Of a stretch of 64,000 nucleotides of DNA, positions 62,857 to 64,000 are shown in pieces. The translations under genes and the position numbers were made by a program. The notes beneath the pieces are model-generated. The model saw only the letters and a program-made list of their open reading frames with translations, made no database searches and was not told where the DNA came from. Numbering within the stretch: position 1 is the first letter of the stretch; every line of letters starts with the position of its first letter. The DNA lies in the NCBI RefSeq assembly GCF_011516635.5, contig NZ_CP096255.1, forward strand, positions 3,222,501 to 3,286,500, written 5' to 3'. This DNA is from Bradyrhizobium barranii subsp. apii (GTDB lineage: Bacteria > Pseudomonadota > Alphaproteobacteria > Rhizobiales > Xanthobacteraceae).

Positions 62857-64000
62857 ATGAAGGCGATTATCGTCGGTGGCGGTATCGGTGGTCTCACCAC
62901 GGCATTGATGCTGCGCTCGCGCGGCATCGGATGCGAGATTTTCGAACAGGCCGACACCATCCGCGAGCTCGGTGTCGGCATCAACACGCTGCCGCATGCG
63001 ATGCGGGAGCTTGCCGGCCTCGGTCTCCTCCAGCAGCTCGACGACGTCGCGATCCGCACCGACCAGCTCTATTACCTCAATCGCCACGGCCAGGAGGTAT
63101 GGCGCGAGGCCCGCGGCATCGACGCCGGCCATGACGTGCCGCAATTCTCGATTCACCGCGGCCGCCTTCAGGGCGTCATCCATCGCGCCGTCGAGGAGCG
63201 GCTCGGGCCGGAGGCAATTCACACCGGCTGCCGCCTCGGCGCCTTCACGCAGGACGAGGGCGGCGTCACCGCTTATTTCTTCGACCGCTCGGGCGCGCAC
63301 ATTCATACTGCGCGCGGCGATATCCTGATCGGCGCTGACGGCATCCATTCACGCGTTCGCGATACGCTGTTCCCGAACGAGGGACCGCCGTGCTGGAACG
63401 GCCTGATGCTATGGCGCGGTGCGCGCGATTGGCCGCTGTTCCTCACCGGCAAGTCGATGATCGTGGCCGGCGGCCTCAACGCCAAGGTGGTGATCTATCC
63501 GATCGCAGAGGGATCGAGTCCGGCGAGCCGTCTCACCAACTGGGCGGTGCTGGTGAAGGTCGGCGAGGGCAATGCCCCGCCGCCCCGGAAGGAAGACTGG
63601 TCGCGGCCCGGCCGGCGCGAGGAGTTGATGCCGCATGTCGCGCGCTTCTCGGTGCCCTATATCGACGTCAAGAGCCTGATCTCGGCAACGCCGGAATTCT
63701 ACGAATATCCGACCTGCGACCGCGATCCCTTGCCCTACTGGTCGTCCGGGCGCGTTACACTGCTCGGCGACGCGGCGCATCCCATGTATCCGGTCGGCTC
63801 GAACGGCGCATCTCAGGCGATCCTCGACGCGCGCTGCCTTGCCGATGCGCTGGTGCGCGCCGAGCATCCGCGCCAGGCTTTGCTTGAATATGAGAAGAAG
63901 CGTCTGCCGATGACCGCTGACATCGTCCGATCCAACCGGCGCGGCGGCCCCGAGGGCGTCATCGACGCCGTCGAGCAGCTTGCGCCCGATGGCTTCGACA
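62857..64000 (+). CDS. FAD-dependent hydroxylase, PhzS-like (3' end outside window)
   Basis: The visible 381 residues begin MKAIIVGGGIGGLTTALMLR and contain the FAD DG motif DILIGADGIHSRVRDTLF and the GD motif RVTLLGDAAHPMYPVGSNGA. This is a class A monooxygenase near PhzS and 6-hydroxynicotinate or salicylate hydroxylases. With the NicX-like enzyme it may form the ring hydroxylation step of the cluster. AAGGG precedes the ATG. Confidence 0.88.
   Translation, partial: MKAIIVGGGIGGLTTALMLRSRGIGCEIFEQADTIRELGVGINTLPHAMRELAGLGLLQQLDDVAIRTDQLYYLNRHGQEVWREARGIDAGHDVPQFSIHRGRLQGVIHRAVEERLGPEAIHTGCRLGAFTQDEGGVTAYFFDRSGAHIHTARGDILIGADGIHSRVRDTLFPNEGPPCWNGLMLWRGARDWPLFLTGKSMIVAGGLNAKVVIYPIAEGSSPASRLTNWAVLVKVGEGNAPPPRKEDWSRPGRREELMPHVARFSVPYIDVKSLISATPEFYEYPTCDRDPLPYWSSGRVTLLGDAAHPMYPVGSNGASQAILDARCLADALVRAEHPRQALLEYEKKRLPMTADIVRSNRRGGPEGVIDAVEQLAPDGFD

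Noticed and set aside
1..64000. CRISPR arrays, rRNA genes, intact tRNA genes, replication origin
   Set aside because: No regularly spaced repeats with spacers were seen; no rRNA sequence; the only tRNA-like segment is the 45-nt 3' fragment at 40534.

Overview
The window looks like a high-GC alphaproteobacterial chromosome segment, most likely Bradyrhizobium or a close relative. The evidence is a GcrA-type regulator, a PHB phasin, SoxCD-type sulfite dehydrogenase, a FecR/CHASE2 pair, DUF3606, and many small rhizobial proteins. This is inference from protein families and base composition; no rRNA or intact tRNA is present to anchor it.

Layout. (1) 1-20 kb is core-like: the end of a MoxR ATPase, a zinc-ribbon protein, a quinone oxidoreductase, an S24/XRE repressor beside GcrA-like and DUF6456-like genes, a phasin, an alpha/beta hydrolase, a frameshifted TpsB transporter, a FecR-domain protein, a CHASE2-PAS-GGDEF-EAL enzyme, arginase, SoxC-SoxD, and an Nramp-type transporter. 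(2) 20.4-40.6 kb is an accessory, island-like region. It holds seven insertion sequences: four 936-bp IS5-type copies with identical translated products, one IS256, one IS66 and one IS1380. Nearly all have clear target duplications, so interrupted genes can be rebuilt. It also carries small unknown gene families, an SRAP protein, a cupin, a free-standing Cache protein, an SGNH acyltransferase, and a tyrosine integrase broken by a frameshift and an IS. It ends at a 45-nt 3' fragment of tRNA-Arg, a probable attachment scar. (3) 40.6-44.3 kb holds an FAD monooxygenase and a decaying stretch with response-regulator and GNAT pseudogenes. (4) 44.3-64 kb is a coherent catabolic region.

How the genes work together. 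In the last 20 kb, a class III CoA-transferase, a two-component flavin monooxygenase and its reductase, an SBP/ATPase/two-permease importer, an IlvD-type dehydratase, a NicX-like dioxygenase, two dehydrogenases, an acyl-CoA ligase, an acyl-CoA dehydrogenase, a hydrolase, an SDR, an enoyl-CoA hydratase and a PhzS-like hydroxylase suggest uptake, ring hydroxylation and opening, and beta-oxidation of an aromatic or N-heterocyclic acid. The substrate cannot be named from sequence. Around 7.6-13.6 kb, TpsB, FecR and CHASE2-GGDEF-EAL genes look like a surface/c-di-GMP module, with TpsB apparently broken.

Most unusual signals: a roughly 90-nt element present four times (19.05, 32.74, 42.36 and 42.89 kb) with a promoter-like start and a structurally conserved intrinsic-terminator hairpin, which may be a multicopy small-RNA family; a palindromic repeat hit at two loci by two unrelated IS elements; and several genes with lost start codons or single-base frameshifts.
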